Origin: Oscheius onirici
Taxonomy: Eukaryota; Nematoda; Chromadorea; Rhabditida; Rhabditidae
NCBI GenBank assembly: GCA_932521025.1
Contig: OW051470.1
Location: 10,526,501 to 10,590,500 of the forward strand
Direction: 5' to 3'
Length of the DNA: 64,000 bases
The stretch's first letter is position 1; every line of letters starts with the position of its first letter. Position numbers and translations under genes: made by a program. The notes under the pieces are model-generated. The model worked only from the letters and a program-made list of their open reading frames with translations. It did not search any database and was not told the origin of the DNA. This document shows, piece after piece, positions 24,419 to 37,268 of this stretch.

Positions 24419-27400
24419 AGGCTATTCTATGGTAGTTACTTTCAGCCAGGCCATTCTCTGGTAGTTACAATCAGCCAGGCCATTCTATGGTAATTACTTT
24501 CAGCCAGGCCATTCTATGGTAGTTACTATCAGCCAGGCTATTCTATGGTAGTTACTTTCAGCCTGGCCATTCTATGGTAGTTACTTTCAGCCTGGCCATT
24601 CTATGGTAGTTACTTTCAGCCTGGCTATTCTATGGTAGTTACTTTCAGCCTGGCCATTCTATGGTAGTTACTTTCAGCCTGGCTATTCTATGGTAGTTAC
24701 TTTCAGCCTGGCCATTCTATGGTAGTTACTTTCAGCCTGGCCATTCTATGATAGTTACTTTCAGCTTGGCCATTCTATGGTAGTTACTTTCAGCCAGGCT
24801 TTTCTGTGGTAGTTACTTTCAGCCAGGCCATTCTATGGTAGTTACAATCAGCCAGGCCATTCTATGGTAATTACTTTCAGCCAGGCTATTCTATGGTAAT
24901 TACTTTCAGCCTGGCCATTCTATGATAGTTACTTTCAGCTTGGCCATTCTATGGTAATTACTTTCAGCCAGGCTATTCTATGGTAGTTACTTTCAGCCAG
25001 GCTATTCTATGGTAGTTACTTTCAGCCTGGCCATTCTATGGTAGTTACTTTCAGCCTGGCCATTCTATGGTAGTTACTTTCAGCCTGGCTATTTTATGGT
25101 AGTTACTTTCAGCCAGGCTTTTCTGTGGTAGTTACTTTCAGCCAGGCCATTCTATGGTAGTTACAATCAGCCAGGCCATTCTATGGTAATTACTTTCAGC
25201 CAGGCTATTCTATGGTAGTTATTTTCAGCCAGGCTATTTTATGGTAGTTAGTTTCAGCCTGGCCATTCTATGGTAGTTACTTTCAGCCAGGCTATTCTAT
25301 GGTAGTTACTTTCAGCCTGGCCATCCTATGGTAGTTACTTTCAGCCTGGCCATTCTATGGTAGTTACTTTCAGCCTGGCTATTCTATGGTAGTTACTTTC
25401 AGCCTGGCCATTCTATGGTAGTTACTTTCAGCCTGGCCATTCTATGGTAGTTACTTTCAGCCAGGCTATTTTATGGTAGTTACTTTCAGCCTGGCCATCC
25501 TATGGTAGTTACTTTTAGCCTGGCCATTCTATGGTAGTTACTTTCAGCCTGGCCATTCTATGGTAGTTACTTTCAGCCAGGCTATTCTATGGTAGTTACT
25601 TTCAGCCTGGCCATTCTATGGTAGTTACTTTCAGCCTGGCCATTCTATGGTAGTTACTTTCAGCCTGGCCATTCTATGGTAGTTACTATCAGCCAGGCTA
25701 TTTTATGGTAGTTACTTTCAGCCTGGCCAATCTATGGTAGTTACTTTCAGCCAGGCTATTCTATGGTAGTTACTTTCAGCCTGGCCAATCTATGGTAGTT
25801 ACTTTCAGCCTGGCCATTCTATGGTAGTTACTTTCAGCCTGGCCATTCTATGGTAGTTACTTTCAGCCAGGCTATTTTATGGTAGTTACTTTCAGCCTGG
25901 CCATCCTATGGTAGTTACTTTCAGCCTGGCCATTCTATGGTAGTTACTTTCAGCCAGGCTATTCTATGGTAGTTACTTTCAGCCTGGCCATTCTATGGTA
26001 GTTACTTTCAGCCTGGCCATTCTATGGTAGTTACTTTCAGCCTGGCCATTCTATGGTAGTTACTTTCAGCCTGGCCATTCGATGGTAGTTACTTTCAGCC
26101 TGGCCATCCTATGGTAGTTACTTTCAGCCTGGCCAATCTATGGTAGTTACTTTCAGCCAGGCTATTCTATGGTAGTTACTTTCAGCCTGGCCATTCTATG
26201 GTAGTTACTTTCAGCCTGGCCATTCTATGGTAGTTACTTTCAGCCAGGCTATTTTATGGTAGTTACTTTCAGCCTGGCCATCCTATGGTAGTTACTTTCA
26301 GCCTGGCCATTCTATGGTAGTTACTTTCAGCCAGGCTATTCTATGGTAGTTACTTTCAGCCTGGCCATTCTATGGTAGTTACTTTCAGCCTGGCCATTCT
26401 ATGATAGTTACTTTCAGCTTGGCCATTCTATGGTAGTTACTTTCAGCCTGGCCATTCTATGGTAGTTACTTTCAGCCTGGCCATTCTATGGTAGTTACTT
26501 TCAGCCAGGCTATTCTATGGTAGTTACTTTCAGCCTGGCCATTCTATGGTAGTTACTTTCAGCCTGGCCATTCTATGGTAGTTACTTTCAGCCTGGCCAT
26601 TCTATGGTAGTTACTATCAGCCAGGCTATTTTATGGTAGTTACTTTCAGCCTGGCCATTCTATGGTAGTTACTTTCAGCCAGGCTATTTTATGGTAGTTA
26701 CTTTCAGCCTGGCCATCCTATGGTAGTTACTTTCAGCCTGGCCATTCTATGGTAGTTACTTTCAGCCTGGCTATTCTATGGTAGTTACTTTCAGCCTGGC
26801 CATTCTATGGTAGTTACTTTCAGCCTGGCCATTCTATGGTAGTTACTTTCAGCCAGGCTATTTTATGGTAGTTACTTTCAGCCTGGCCATCCTATGGTAG
26901 TTACTTTTAGCCTGGCCATTCTATGGTAGTTACTTTCAGCCTGGCCATTCTATGGTAGTTACTTTCAGCCTGGCCAATCTATGGTAGTTACTTTCAGCCA
27001 GGCTATTCTATGGTAGTTACTTTCAGCCTGGCCATTCTTTGGTAGTTACTTTCAGCCTGGCCATTCTATGATAGTTACTTTCAGCTTGGCCATTCTATGG
27101 TAGTTACTTTCAGCCTGGCCATTCTATGGTAGTTACTTTCAGCCTGGCCATTCTATGGTAGTTACTTTCAGCCAGGCTATTCTATGGTAGTTACTTTCAG
27201 CCTGGCCATTCTATGGTAGTTACTTTCAGCCTGGCCATTCTATGGTAGTTACTTTCAGCCTGGCCATTCTATGGTAGTTACTATCAGCCAGGCTATTTTA
27301 TGGTAGTTACTTTCAGCCTGGCCATCCTATGGTAGTTACTTTCAGCCAGGCTATTCTATGGTAGTTACTTTCAGCCTGGCTATTCTATGGTAGTTACTTT

Positions 27401-27521
27401 CAGCCTGGCCATTCTATGGTAGTTACTTTCAGCCTGGCCATTCTATGGTAGTTACTTTCAGCCTGGCCATTCTATGGTAGTTACTTTCAGCCTGGCTATT
27501 CTATGGTAGTTACTTTCAGCC

Positions 27522-27695
27522 AGGCTTTTCTGTGGTAGTTACTTTCAGCCAGGCCATTCTATGGTAGTTACAATCAGCCAGGCCATTCTATGGTAATTAC
27601 TTTCAGCCAGGCTTTTCTGTGGTAGTTACTTTCAGCCAGGCCATTCTATGGTAGTTACAATCAGCCAGGCCATTCTATGGTAATTACTTTCAGCC
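27522..27695 (+). repeat. Doubled 3-unit cassette
   Basis: Last doubled copy in the window; all copies further on are single. It lies exactly 474 units from the copy at 13776, showing that the register is kept over 13.7 kb. Confidence 0.85.
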
Positions 27696-30600
27696 AGGCT
27701 ATTCTATGGTAGTTACTTTCAGCCAGGCCATTCTATGGTAGTTACAATCAGCCAGGCCATTCTATGGTAATTACTTTCAGCCAGGCCATTCTATGGTAGT
27801 TACTATCAGCCAGGCTATTCTATGGTAGTTACTTTCAGCCTGGCCATTCTATGGTAGTTACTTTCAGCCTGGCCATTCTATGGTAGTTACTTTCAGCCTG
27901 GCTATTCTATGGTAGTTGCTTTCAGCCTGGCCATTCTATGGTAGTTACTTTCAGCCTGGCTATTCTATGGTAGTTACTTTCAGCCTGGCCATTCTATGGT
28001 AGTTACTTTCAGCCTGGCCATTCTATGGTAGTTACTTTCAGCCTGGCCATTCTATGGTAGTTACTTTCAGCCAGGCTATTCTATGGTAGTTACTTTCAGC
28101 CAGGCTATTCTATGGTAGTTACTTTCAGCCTGGCCATTCTATGGTAGTTACTTTCAGCCTGGCTATTCTATGGTAGTTACTTTCAGCCTGGCCATTCTAT
28201 GGTAGTTACTTTCAGCCTGGCCATTCTATGGTAGTTACTTTCAGCCTGGCCATTCTATGGTAGTTACTTTCAGCCAGGCTATTCTATGGTAGTTACTTTC
28301 AGCCAGGCTATTCTATGGTAGTTATTTTCAGCCAGGCTATTTTATGGTAGTTAGTTTCAGCCTGGCTATTCTATGGTAGTTACTTTCAGCCTGGCCATTC
28401 TATGGTAGTTACTTTCAGCCTGGCCATTCTATGGTAGTTACTTTCAGCCTGGCCATTCTATGGTAGTTACTTTCAGCCAGGCTATTCTATGGTAGTTACT
28501 TTCAGCCAGGCTATTCTATGGTAGTTATTTTCAGCCAGGCTATTTTATGGTAGTTAGTTTCAGCCTGGCCATTCTATGGTAGTTACTTTCAGCCAGGCTA
28601 TTCTATGGTAGTTACTTTCAGCCTGGCCATTCTATGGTAGTTACTTTCAGCCTGGCCATTCTATGGTAGTTACTTTCAGCCTGGCCATTCTATGGTAGTT
28701 ACAATCAGCCAGGCCATTCTATGGTAATTACTTTCAGCCAGGCTATTCTATGGTAGTTACTTTCAGCCAGGCCATTCTATGGTAGTTACAATCAGCCAGG
28801 CCATTCTATGGTAATTACTTTCAGCCAGGCCATTCTATGGTAGTTACTATCAGCCAGGCTATTCTATGGTAGTTACTTTCAGCCTGGCCATTCTATGGTA
28901 GTTACTTTCAGCCTGGCCATTCTATGGTAGTTACTTTCAGCCTGGCTATTCTATGGTAGTTACTTTCAGCCTGGCCATTCTATGGTAGTTACTTTCAGCC
29001 TGGCTATTCTATGGTAGTTACTTTCAGCCTGGCCATTCTATGGTAGTTACTTTCAGCCTGGCCATTCTATGGTAGTTACTTTCAGCCTGGCCATTCTATG
29101 GTAGTTACTTTCAGCCAGGCTATTCTATGGTAGTTACTTTCAGCCAGGCTATTCTATGGTAGTTACTTTCAGCCTGGCCATTCTATGGTAGTTACTTTCA
29201 GCCTGGCTATTCTATGGTAGTTACTTTCAGCCTGGCCATTCTATGGTAGTTACTTTCAGCCTGGCCATTCTATGGTAGTTACTTTCAGCCTGGCCATTCT
29301 ATGGTAGTTACTTTCAGCCAGGCTATTCTATGGTAGTTACTTTCAGCCAGGCTATTCTATGGTAGTTATTTTCAGCCAGGCTATTTTATGGTAGTTAGTT
29401 TCAGCCTGGCCATTCTATGGTAGTTACTTTCAGCCAGGCTATTCTATGGTAGTTACTTTCAGCCTGGCCATTCTATGGTAGTTACTTTCAGCCTGGCCAT
29501 TCTATGGTAGTTACTTTCAGCCTGGCCATTCTATGGTAGTTACTTTCAGCCAGGCTATTCTATGGTAGTTACTTTCAGCCAGGCTATTCTATGGTAGTTA
29601 TTTTCAGCCAGGCTATTTTATGGTAGTTAGTTTCAGCCTGGCCATCCTATGGTAGTTACTTTCAGCCTGGCCATTCTATGGTAGTTACTTTCAGCCTGGC
29701 CATTCTATGGTAGTTACTTTCAGCCAGGCTATTTTATGGTAGTTACTTTCAGCCTGGCCATCCTATGGTAGTTACTTTTAGCCTGGCCATTCTATGGTAG
29801 TTACTTTCAGCCTGGCCATTCTATGGTAGTTACTTTCAGCCAGGCTATTCTATGGTAGTTACTTTCAGCCTGGCCATTCTATGGTAGTTACTTTCAGCCT
29901 GGCCATTCTATGGTAGTTACTTTCAGCCTGGCCATTCTATGGTAGTTACTATCAGCCAGGCTATTTTATGGTAGTTACTTTCAGCCTGGCCAATCTATGG
30001 TAGTTACTTTCAGCCAGGCTATTCTATGGTAGTTACTTTCAGCCTGGCCATTCTATGGTAGTTACTTTCAGCCTGGCCATTCTATGGTAGTTACTTTCAG
30101 CCTGGCCATTCTATGGTAGTTACTTTCAGCCAGGCTATTTTATGGTAGTTACTTTCAGCCTGGCCATCCTATGGTAGTTACTTTCAGCCTGGCCATTCTA
30201 TGGTAGTTACTTTCAGCCAGGCTATTCTATGGTAGTTACTTTCAGCCTGGCCATTCTATGGTAGTTACTTTCAGCCTGGCCATTCTATGGTAGTTACTTT
30301 CAGCCTGGCCATTCTATGATAGTTACTTTCAGCTTGGCCATTCTATGGTAGTTACTTTCAGCCTGGCCATTCTATGGTAGTTACTTTCAGCCTGGCCATT
30401 CTATGGTAGTTACTTTCAGCCTGGCCATTCTATGGTAGTTACTTTCAGCCTGGCCATTCTATGATAGTTACTTTCAGCTTGGCCATTCTATGGTAGTTAC
30501 TTTCAGCCTGGCCATTCTATGGTAGTTACTTTCAGCCTGGCCATTCTATGGTAGTTACTTTCAGCCAGGCTATTCTATGGTAGTTACTTTCAGCCTGGCC

Positions 30601-33600
30601 ATTCTATGGTAGTTACTTTCAGCCTGGCCATTCTATGGTAGTTACTTTCAGCCTGGCCATTCTATGGTAGTTACTATCAGCCAGGCTATTTTATGGTAGT
30701 TACTTTCAGCCTGGCCAATCTATGGTAGTTACTTTCAGCCAGGCTATTCTATGGTAGTTACTTTCAGCCTGGCCATTCTATGGTAGTTACTTTCAGCCTG
30801 GCCATTCTATGGTAGTTACTTTCAGCCTGGCCATTCTATGGTAGTTACTTTCAGCCAGGCTATTTTATGGTAGTTACTTTCAGCCTGGCCATCCTATGGT
30901 AGTTACTTTCAGCCTGGCCATTCTATGGTAGTTACTTTCAGCCAGGCTATTCTATGGTAGTTACTTTCAGCCTGGCCATTCTATGGTAGTTACTTTCAGC
31001 CTGGCCATTCTATGGTAGTTACTTTCAGCCTGGCCATTCTATGATAGTTACTTTCAGCTTGGCCATTCTATGGTAGTTACTTTCAGCCTGGCCATTCTAT
31101 GGTAGTTACTTTCAGCCTGGCCATTCTATGGTAGTTACTTTCAGCCTGGCCATTCTATGGTAGTTACTTTCAGCCTGGCCATTCTATGATAGTTACTTTC
31201 AGCTTGGCCATTCTATGGTAGTTACTTTCAGCCTGGCCATTCTATGGTAGTTACTTTCAGCCTGGCCATTCTATGGTAGTTACTTTCAGCCAGGCTATTC
31301 TATGGTAGTTACTTTCAGCCTGGCCATTCTATGGTAGTTACTTTCAGCCTGGCCATTCTATGGTAGTTACTTTCAGCCTGGCCATTCTATGGTAGTTACT
31401 ATCAGCCAGGCTATTTTATGGTAGTTACTTTCAGCCTGGCCATTCTATGGTAGTTACTTTCAGCCAGGCTATTTTATGGTAGTTACTTTCAGCCTGGCCA
31501 TCCTATGGTAGTTACTTTCAGCCTGGCCATTCTATGGTAGTTACTTTCAGCCAGGCTATTTTATGGTAGTTACTTTCAGCCTGGCCATCCTATGGTAGTT
31601 ACTTTCAGCCTGGCCATTCTATGGTAGTTACTTTCAGCCTGGCCATTCTATGGTAGTTACTTTCAGCCTGGCCATTCTATGGTAATTACTTTCAGCCTGG
31701 CCATTCGATGGTAGTTACTTTCAGCCTGGCCATCCTATGGTAGTTACTTTCAGCCTGGCCAATCTCTGGTAGTTACTTTCAGCCAGGCTATTCTATGGTA
31801 GTTACTTTCAGCCTGGCCATTCTATGGTAGTTACTTTCAGCCTGGCCATTCTATGGTAGTTACTTTCAGCCAGGCTATTTTATGGTAGTTACTTTCAGCC
31901 TGGCCATCCTATGGTAGTTACTTTCAGCCTGGCCATTCTATGGTAGTTACTTTCAGCCAGGCTATTCTATGGTAGTTACTTTCAGCCTGGCCATTCTATG
32001 GTAGTTACTTTCAGCCTGGCCATTCTATGATAGTTACTTTCAGCTTGGCCATTCTATGGTAGTTACTTTCAGCCTGGCCATTCTATGGTAGTTACTTTCA
32101 GCCAGGCTATTCTATGGTAGTTACTTTCAGCCTGGCCATTCTATGGTAGTTACTTTCAGCCTGGCCATTCTATGGTAGTTACTTTCAGCCTGGCCATTCT
32201 ATGGTAGTTACTTTCAGCCTGGCCATTCTATGGTAGTTACTATCAGCCAGGCTATTTTATGGTAGTTACTTTCAGCCTGGCCATTCTATGGTAGTTACTT
32301 TCAGCCTGGCCATTCTATGGTAGTTACTTTCAGCCTGGCCATTCTATGGTAGTTACTTTCAGCCTGGCCATTCTATGGTAGTTACTTTCAGCCAGGCTAT
32401 TTTATGGTAGTTACTTTCAGCCTGGCCATTCTATGGTAGTTACTTTCAGCCTGGCCATTCTATGGTAGTTACTTTCAGCCTGGCCATTCTATGGTAGTTA
32501 CTTTCAGCCTGGCCATCCTATGGTAGTTACTTTCAGCCTGGCCATTCTATGGTAGTTACTTTCAGCCAGGCTATTCTATGGTAGTTACTTTCAGCCTGGC
32601 CATTCTATGGTAGTTACTTTCAGCCTGGCCATTCTATGATAGTTACTTTCAGCCTGGCCATTCTTTGGTAGTTACTTTCAGCCTGGCCATTCTATGGTAG
32701 TTACTTTCAGCCAGGCTATTTTATGGTAGTTACTTTCAGCCTGGCCATTCTATGGTAGTTACTTTCAGCCTGGCCATTCTATGGTAGTTACTTTCAGCCT
32801 GGCCATTCTATGGTAGTTACTTTCAGCCTGGCCATCCTATGGTAGTTACTTTCAGCCTGGCCATTCTATGGTAGTTACTTTCAGCCAGGCTATTCTATGG
32901 TAGTTACTTTCAGCCTGGCCATTCTATGGTAGTTACTTTCAGCCTGGCCATTCTATGATAGTTACTTTCAGCCTGGCCATTCTATGGTAGTTACTTTCAG
33001 CCTGGCCATTCTATGGTAGTTACTTTCAGCCAGGCTATTTTATGGTAGTTACTTTCAGCCTGGCCATCCTATGGTAGTTACTTTCAGCCTGGCCATTCTA
33101 TGGTAGTTACTTTCAGCCAGGCTATTTTATGGTAGTTACTTTCAGCCTGGCCATTCTATGGTAGTTACTTTCAGCCAGGCTATTCTATGGTAGTTACTTT
33201 CAGCCTGGCCATTCTATGGTAGTTACTTTCAGCCAGGCTATTCTATGGTAGTTACTTTCAGCCTGGCCATTCTATGGTAGTTACTTTCAGCCTGGCCATT
33301 CTATGGTAGTTACTTTCAGCCAGGCTATTTTATGGTAGTTACTTTCAGCCTGGCCATCCTATGGTAGTTACTTTCAGCCTGGCCATTCTATGGTAGTTAC
33401 TTTCAGCCAGGCTATTTTATGGTAGTTACTTTCAGCCTGGCCATCCTATGGTAGTTACTTTCAGCTTGGCCATTCTATGGTAGTTACTTTCAGCCTGGCC
33501 ATTCTATGGTAGTTACTTTCAGCCAGGCTATTCTATGGTAGTTACTTTCAGCCTGGCCATTCTATGGTAGTTACTTTCAGCCAGGCTATTCTATGGTAGT

Positions 33601-34887
33601 TACTTTCAGCCTGGCCATTCTATGGTAGTTACTTTCAGCCAGGCTATTCTATGGTAGTTACTTTCAGCCTGGCCATTCTATGGTAGTTACTATCAGCCAG
33701 GCTATTTTATGGTAGTTACTTTCAGCCTGGCCATTCTATGGTAGTTACTTTCAGCCAGGCTATTTTATGGTAGTTACTTTCAGCCTGGCCATCCTATGGT
33801 AGTTACTTTCAGCCTGGCCATTCTATGGTAGTTACTTTCAGCCAGGCTATTTTATGGTAGTTACTTTCAGCCTGGCCATCCTATGGTAGTTACTTTCAGC
33901 CTGGCCATCCTATGGTAGTTACTTTCAGCCAGGCTATTCTATGGTAGTTACTTTCAGCCTGGCCATTCTATGGTAGTTACTTTCAGCCTGGCCATTCTAT
34001 GGTAGTTACTTTCAGCCTGGCCATTCTATGGTAGTTACTTTCAGCCTGGCCATCCTATGGTAGTTACTTTCAGCCTGGCCAATCTATGGTAGTTACTTTC
34101 AGCCAGGCTATTCTATGGTAGTTACTTTCAGCCTGGCCATTCTTTGGTAGTTACTTTCAGCCTGGCCATTCTATGGTAGTTACTTTCAGCCTGGCCATTC
34201 TATGGTAGTTACTTTCAGCCAGGCTATTTTATGGTAGTTACTTTCAGCCTGGCCATCCTATGGTAGTTACTTTCAGCCTGGCCATTCTATGGTAGTTACT
34301 TTCAGCCAGGCTATTTTATGGTAGTTACTTTCAGCCTGGCCATTCTATGGTAGTTACTTTCAGCCAGGCTATTCTATGGTAGTTACTTTCAGCCTGGCCA
34401 TTCTATGGTAGTTACTTTCAGCCTGGCCATTCTATGATAGTTACTTTCAGCTTGGCCATTCTATGGTAGTTACTTTCAGCCTGGCCATTCTATGGTAGTT
34501 ACTTTCAGCCTGGCCATTCTATGGTAGTTACTTTCAGCCAGGCTATTCTATGGTAGTTACTTTCAGCCTGGCCATTCTATGGTAGTTACTTTCAGCCTGG
34601 CCATTCTATGGTAGTTACTTTCAGCCTGGCCATTCTATGGTAGTTACTTTCAGCCTGGCCATTCTATGGTAGTTACTTTCAGCCAGGCTATTTTATGGTA
34701 GTTACTTTCAGCCTGGCCATCCTATGGTAGTTACTTTCAGCCTGGCCATTCTATGGTAGTTACTTTCAGCCAGGCTATTCTATGGTAGTTACTTTCAGCC
34801 TGGCCATTCTATGGTAATTACTTTCAGCCTGGCCATTCTATGATAGTTACTTTCAGCTTGGCCATTCTATGGTAGTTACTTTCAGCC

Positions 34888-35640
34888 AGGCTTTTCTGTG
34901 GTAGTTACTTTCAGCCAGGCCATTCTATGGTAGTTACAATCAGCCAGGCCATTCTATGGTAATTACTTTCAGCCAGGCTATTCTATGGTAGTTACTTTCA
35001 GCCAGGCTGTTCTATGGTAGTTACTTTCAGCCAGGCCATTCTATGGTAGTTACAATCAGCCAGGCCATTCTATGGTAATTACTTTCAGCCAGGCCATTCT
35101 ATGGTAGTTACTTTCAGCCTGGCCATCCTATGGTAGTTACTTTCAGCCTGGCCATTCTATGGTAGTTACTTTCAGCCAGGCTATTCTATGGTAGTTACTT
35201 TCAGCCTGGCCATTCTATGGTAGTTACTTTCAGCCTGGCCATTCTATGATAGTTACTTTCAGCTTGGCCATTCTATGGTAGTTACTTTCAGCCTGGCCAT
35301 TCTATGGTAGTTACTTTCAGCCTGGCCATTCTATGGTAGTTACTTTCAGCCAGGCTATTCTATGGTAGTTACTTTCAGCCTGGCCATTCTATGGTAGTTA
35401 CTTTCAGCCTGGCCATTCTATGGTAGTTACTTTCAGCCAGGCTTTTCTGTGGTAGTTACTTTCAGCCAGGCCATTCTATGGTAGTTACAATCAGCCAGGC
35501 CATTCTATGGTAATTACTTTCAGCCAGGCTATTCTATGGTAGTTACTTTCAGCCAGGCTGTTCTATGGTAGTTACTTTCAGCCAGGCCATTCTATGGTAG
35601 TTACAATCAGCCAGGCCATTCTATGGTAATTACTTTCAGC
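34888..35640 (+). repeat. Local duplication, offset 551 bp
   Basis: A single cassette followed by AGGCT and a rare AGGCTGTTCT unit occurs at 34888 (rare unit 35004) and again at 35439 (rare unit 35555). Both pairs are 551 bp (19 units) apart. The rare unit was seen nowhere else in the window. Confidence 0.8.
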
Positions 35641-36221
35641 CAGGCCATTCTATGGTAGTTACTTTCAGCCTGGCCATTCTATGGTAGTTACTTTCAGCCT
35701 GGCCATTCTATGGTAGTTACTTTCAGCCAGGCTATTCTATGGTAGTTACTTTCAGCCTGGCCATTCTATGGTAGTTACTTTCAGCCTGGCCATTCTATGG
35801 TAGTTACTTTCAGCCTGGCCATTCTATGGTAGTTACTATCAGCCAGGCTATTTTATGGTAGTTACTTTCAGCCTGGCCATCCCATGGTAGTTACTTTCAG
35901 CCTGGCCAATCTATGGTAGTTACTTTCAGCCAGGCTATTCTATGGTAGTTACTTTCAGCCTGGCCATTCTATGGTAGTTACTTTCAGCCTGGCCATTCTA
36001 TGGTAGTTACTTTCAGCCAGGCTATTTTATGGTAGTTACTTTCAGCCTGGCCATCCTATGGTAGTTACTTTCAGCCTGGCCATTCTATGGTAGTTACTTT
36101 CAGCCAGGCTATTCTATGGTAGTTACTTTCAGCCTGGCCATTCTATGGTAATTACTTTCAGCCTGGCCATTCTATGATAGTTACTTTCAGCTTGGCCATT
36201 CTATGGTAGTTACTTTCAGCC

Positions 36222-36308
36222 AGGCTTTTCTGTGGTAGTTACTTTCAGCCAGGCCATTCTATGGTAGTTACAATCAGCCAGGCCATTCTATGGTAATTAC
36301 TTTCAGCC
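36222..36308 (+). repeat. Single zone-1-order cassette at the zone boundary
   Basis: The three cassette units are in zone-1 order (AGGCTTTTCTGTGG, TTACAATC, GGTAATT), preceded by CAGCTTGGCC. This is the last zone-1-order cassette on the left. Immediately after it comes the first register-breaking insertion and the zone-2 spectrum. Its inverted counterparts are at about 51,838-51,960 and, partly, at the window end from 63,981. Confidence 0.8.
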
Positions 36309-36315
36309 AGGCTAT

Positions 36316-37076
36316 TTAAATGGTAGTTACTTTCAGCCAGGCCATTCTATGGTAGTTACTTTCAGCCAGGCTATTCTATGGTAGTTACTTTCAGCCTGGC
36401 CATTCTATGGTAGTTACTTTCAGCCAGGCTATTTTATGGTAGTTACTTTCAGCTTGGCCATTCTATGGTAGTTACTTTCAGCCTGGCCATTCTATGGTAG
36501 TTACTTTCAGCCTGGCCATTCTATGGTAGTTACTTTCAGCCTGGCCATTCTATGGTAGTTACTTTCAGCCAGGCTATTTTATGGTAGTTACTTTCAGCCT
36601 GGCCATTCTATGGTAGTTACTTTCAGCCAGGCTATTTTATGGTAGTTACTTTCAGCCAGGCTATTCTATGGTAGTTACTTTCAGCCTGGCCATTCTATGG
36701 TAGTTACTTTCAGCCAGGCTATTTTTATGGTAGTTACTTTCAGCCTGGCCATTCTATGGTAGTTACTTTCAGCCTGGCCATTCTATGGTAGTTACTTTCA
36801 GCCTGGCCATTCTATGGTAGTTACTTTCAGCCTGGCCATTCTATGGTAGTTACTTTCAGCCAGGCTATTCTATGGTAGTTACTTTCAGCCTGGCCATTCT
36901 ATGGTAGTTACTTTCAGCCAGGCTATTTTATGGTAGTTACTTTCAGCCAGGCTATTTTATGGTAGTTACTTTCAGCCAGGCTATTCTATGGTAGTTACTT
37001 TCAGCCTGGCCATTCTATGGTAGTTACTTTCAGCCAGGCTATTTTATGGTAGTTACTTTCAGCCTGGCCATTCTAA
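36316..37076 (+). other. Cluster of three 1-bp insertions
   Basis: Three units are 30 bp long: TATTTAAATGG at 36313-36323, TATTTTTATGG with five T at 36720-36730, and CATTCTAATGG at 37069-37079. All insertions fall at unit positions 9-12. Phase checks show no net indel in the 36.3 kb before or the 4.5 kb after. The inverted homologous blocks in the right arm lack these insertions. Real mutation and a patch of poor consensus are both possible. Confidence 0.85.
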
Positions 37077-37152
37077 TGGTAGTTACTTTCAGCCAGGCTA
37101 TTCTATGGTAGTTACTTTCAGCCAGGCTATTCTATGGTAGTTACTTTCAGCC

Positions 37153-37268
37153 AGGCCATTCTATGGTAGTTACAATCAGCCAGGCCATTCTATGGTAATT
37201 ACTTTCAGCCAGGCCATTCTATGGTAGTTACTTTCAGCCAGGCTTTTCTGTGGTAGTTACTTTCAGCC
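37153..37268 (+). repeat. 4-unit cassette, zone-2 order
   Basis: Order here is AGGCC with TTACAATC, AGGCC with GGTAATT, plain AGGCC, then AGGCTTTTCTGTGG. This contrasts with zone 1, where the GTGG unit comes first. Flanking unit order (before: AGGCTATTTT, TGGCC, AGGCT, AGGCT) is matched in inverted form around 62,357-62,590. Confidence 0.85.

Larger units (their letters stand above)
1..36310 (+). repeat. Left arm, zone 1: T-type-rich satellite, plus orientation
   Basis: About 1,252 units in unbroken 29-bp register, with no net insertion or deletion at any phase check. Typical variants are TGGCCATTCT, TGGCCATCCT, TGGCCAATCT or TGGCCAATGT, AGGCTATTCT and AGGCTATTTT starts. Internal changes include ATGATAG, GGTAATT, TTACTATC, TTACAATC, and a unit end CAGCT giving CAGCTTGG. 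These recur in fixed order over kilobases as multi-unit blocks. TGGCCATCCT, TGGCCAATCT and ACTATC units are frequent here, but in the right arm I see them only in its first ~0.4 kb. Such patterning is the usual signature of higher-order repeat growth by unequal exchange; that mechanism is inferred. Confidence 0.9.
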
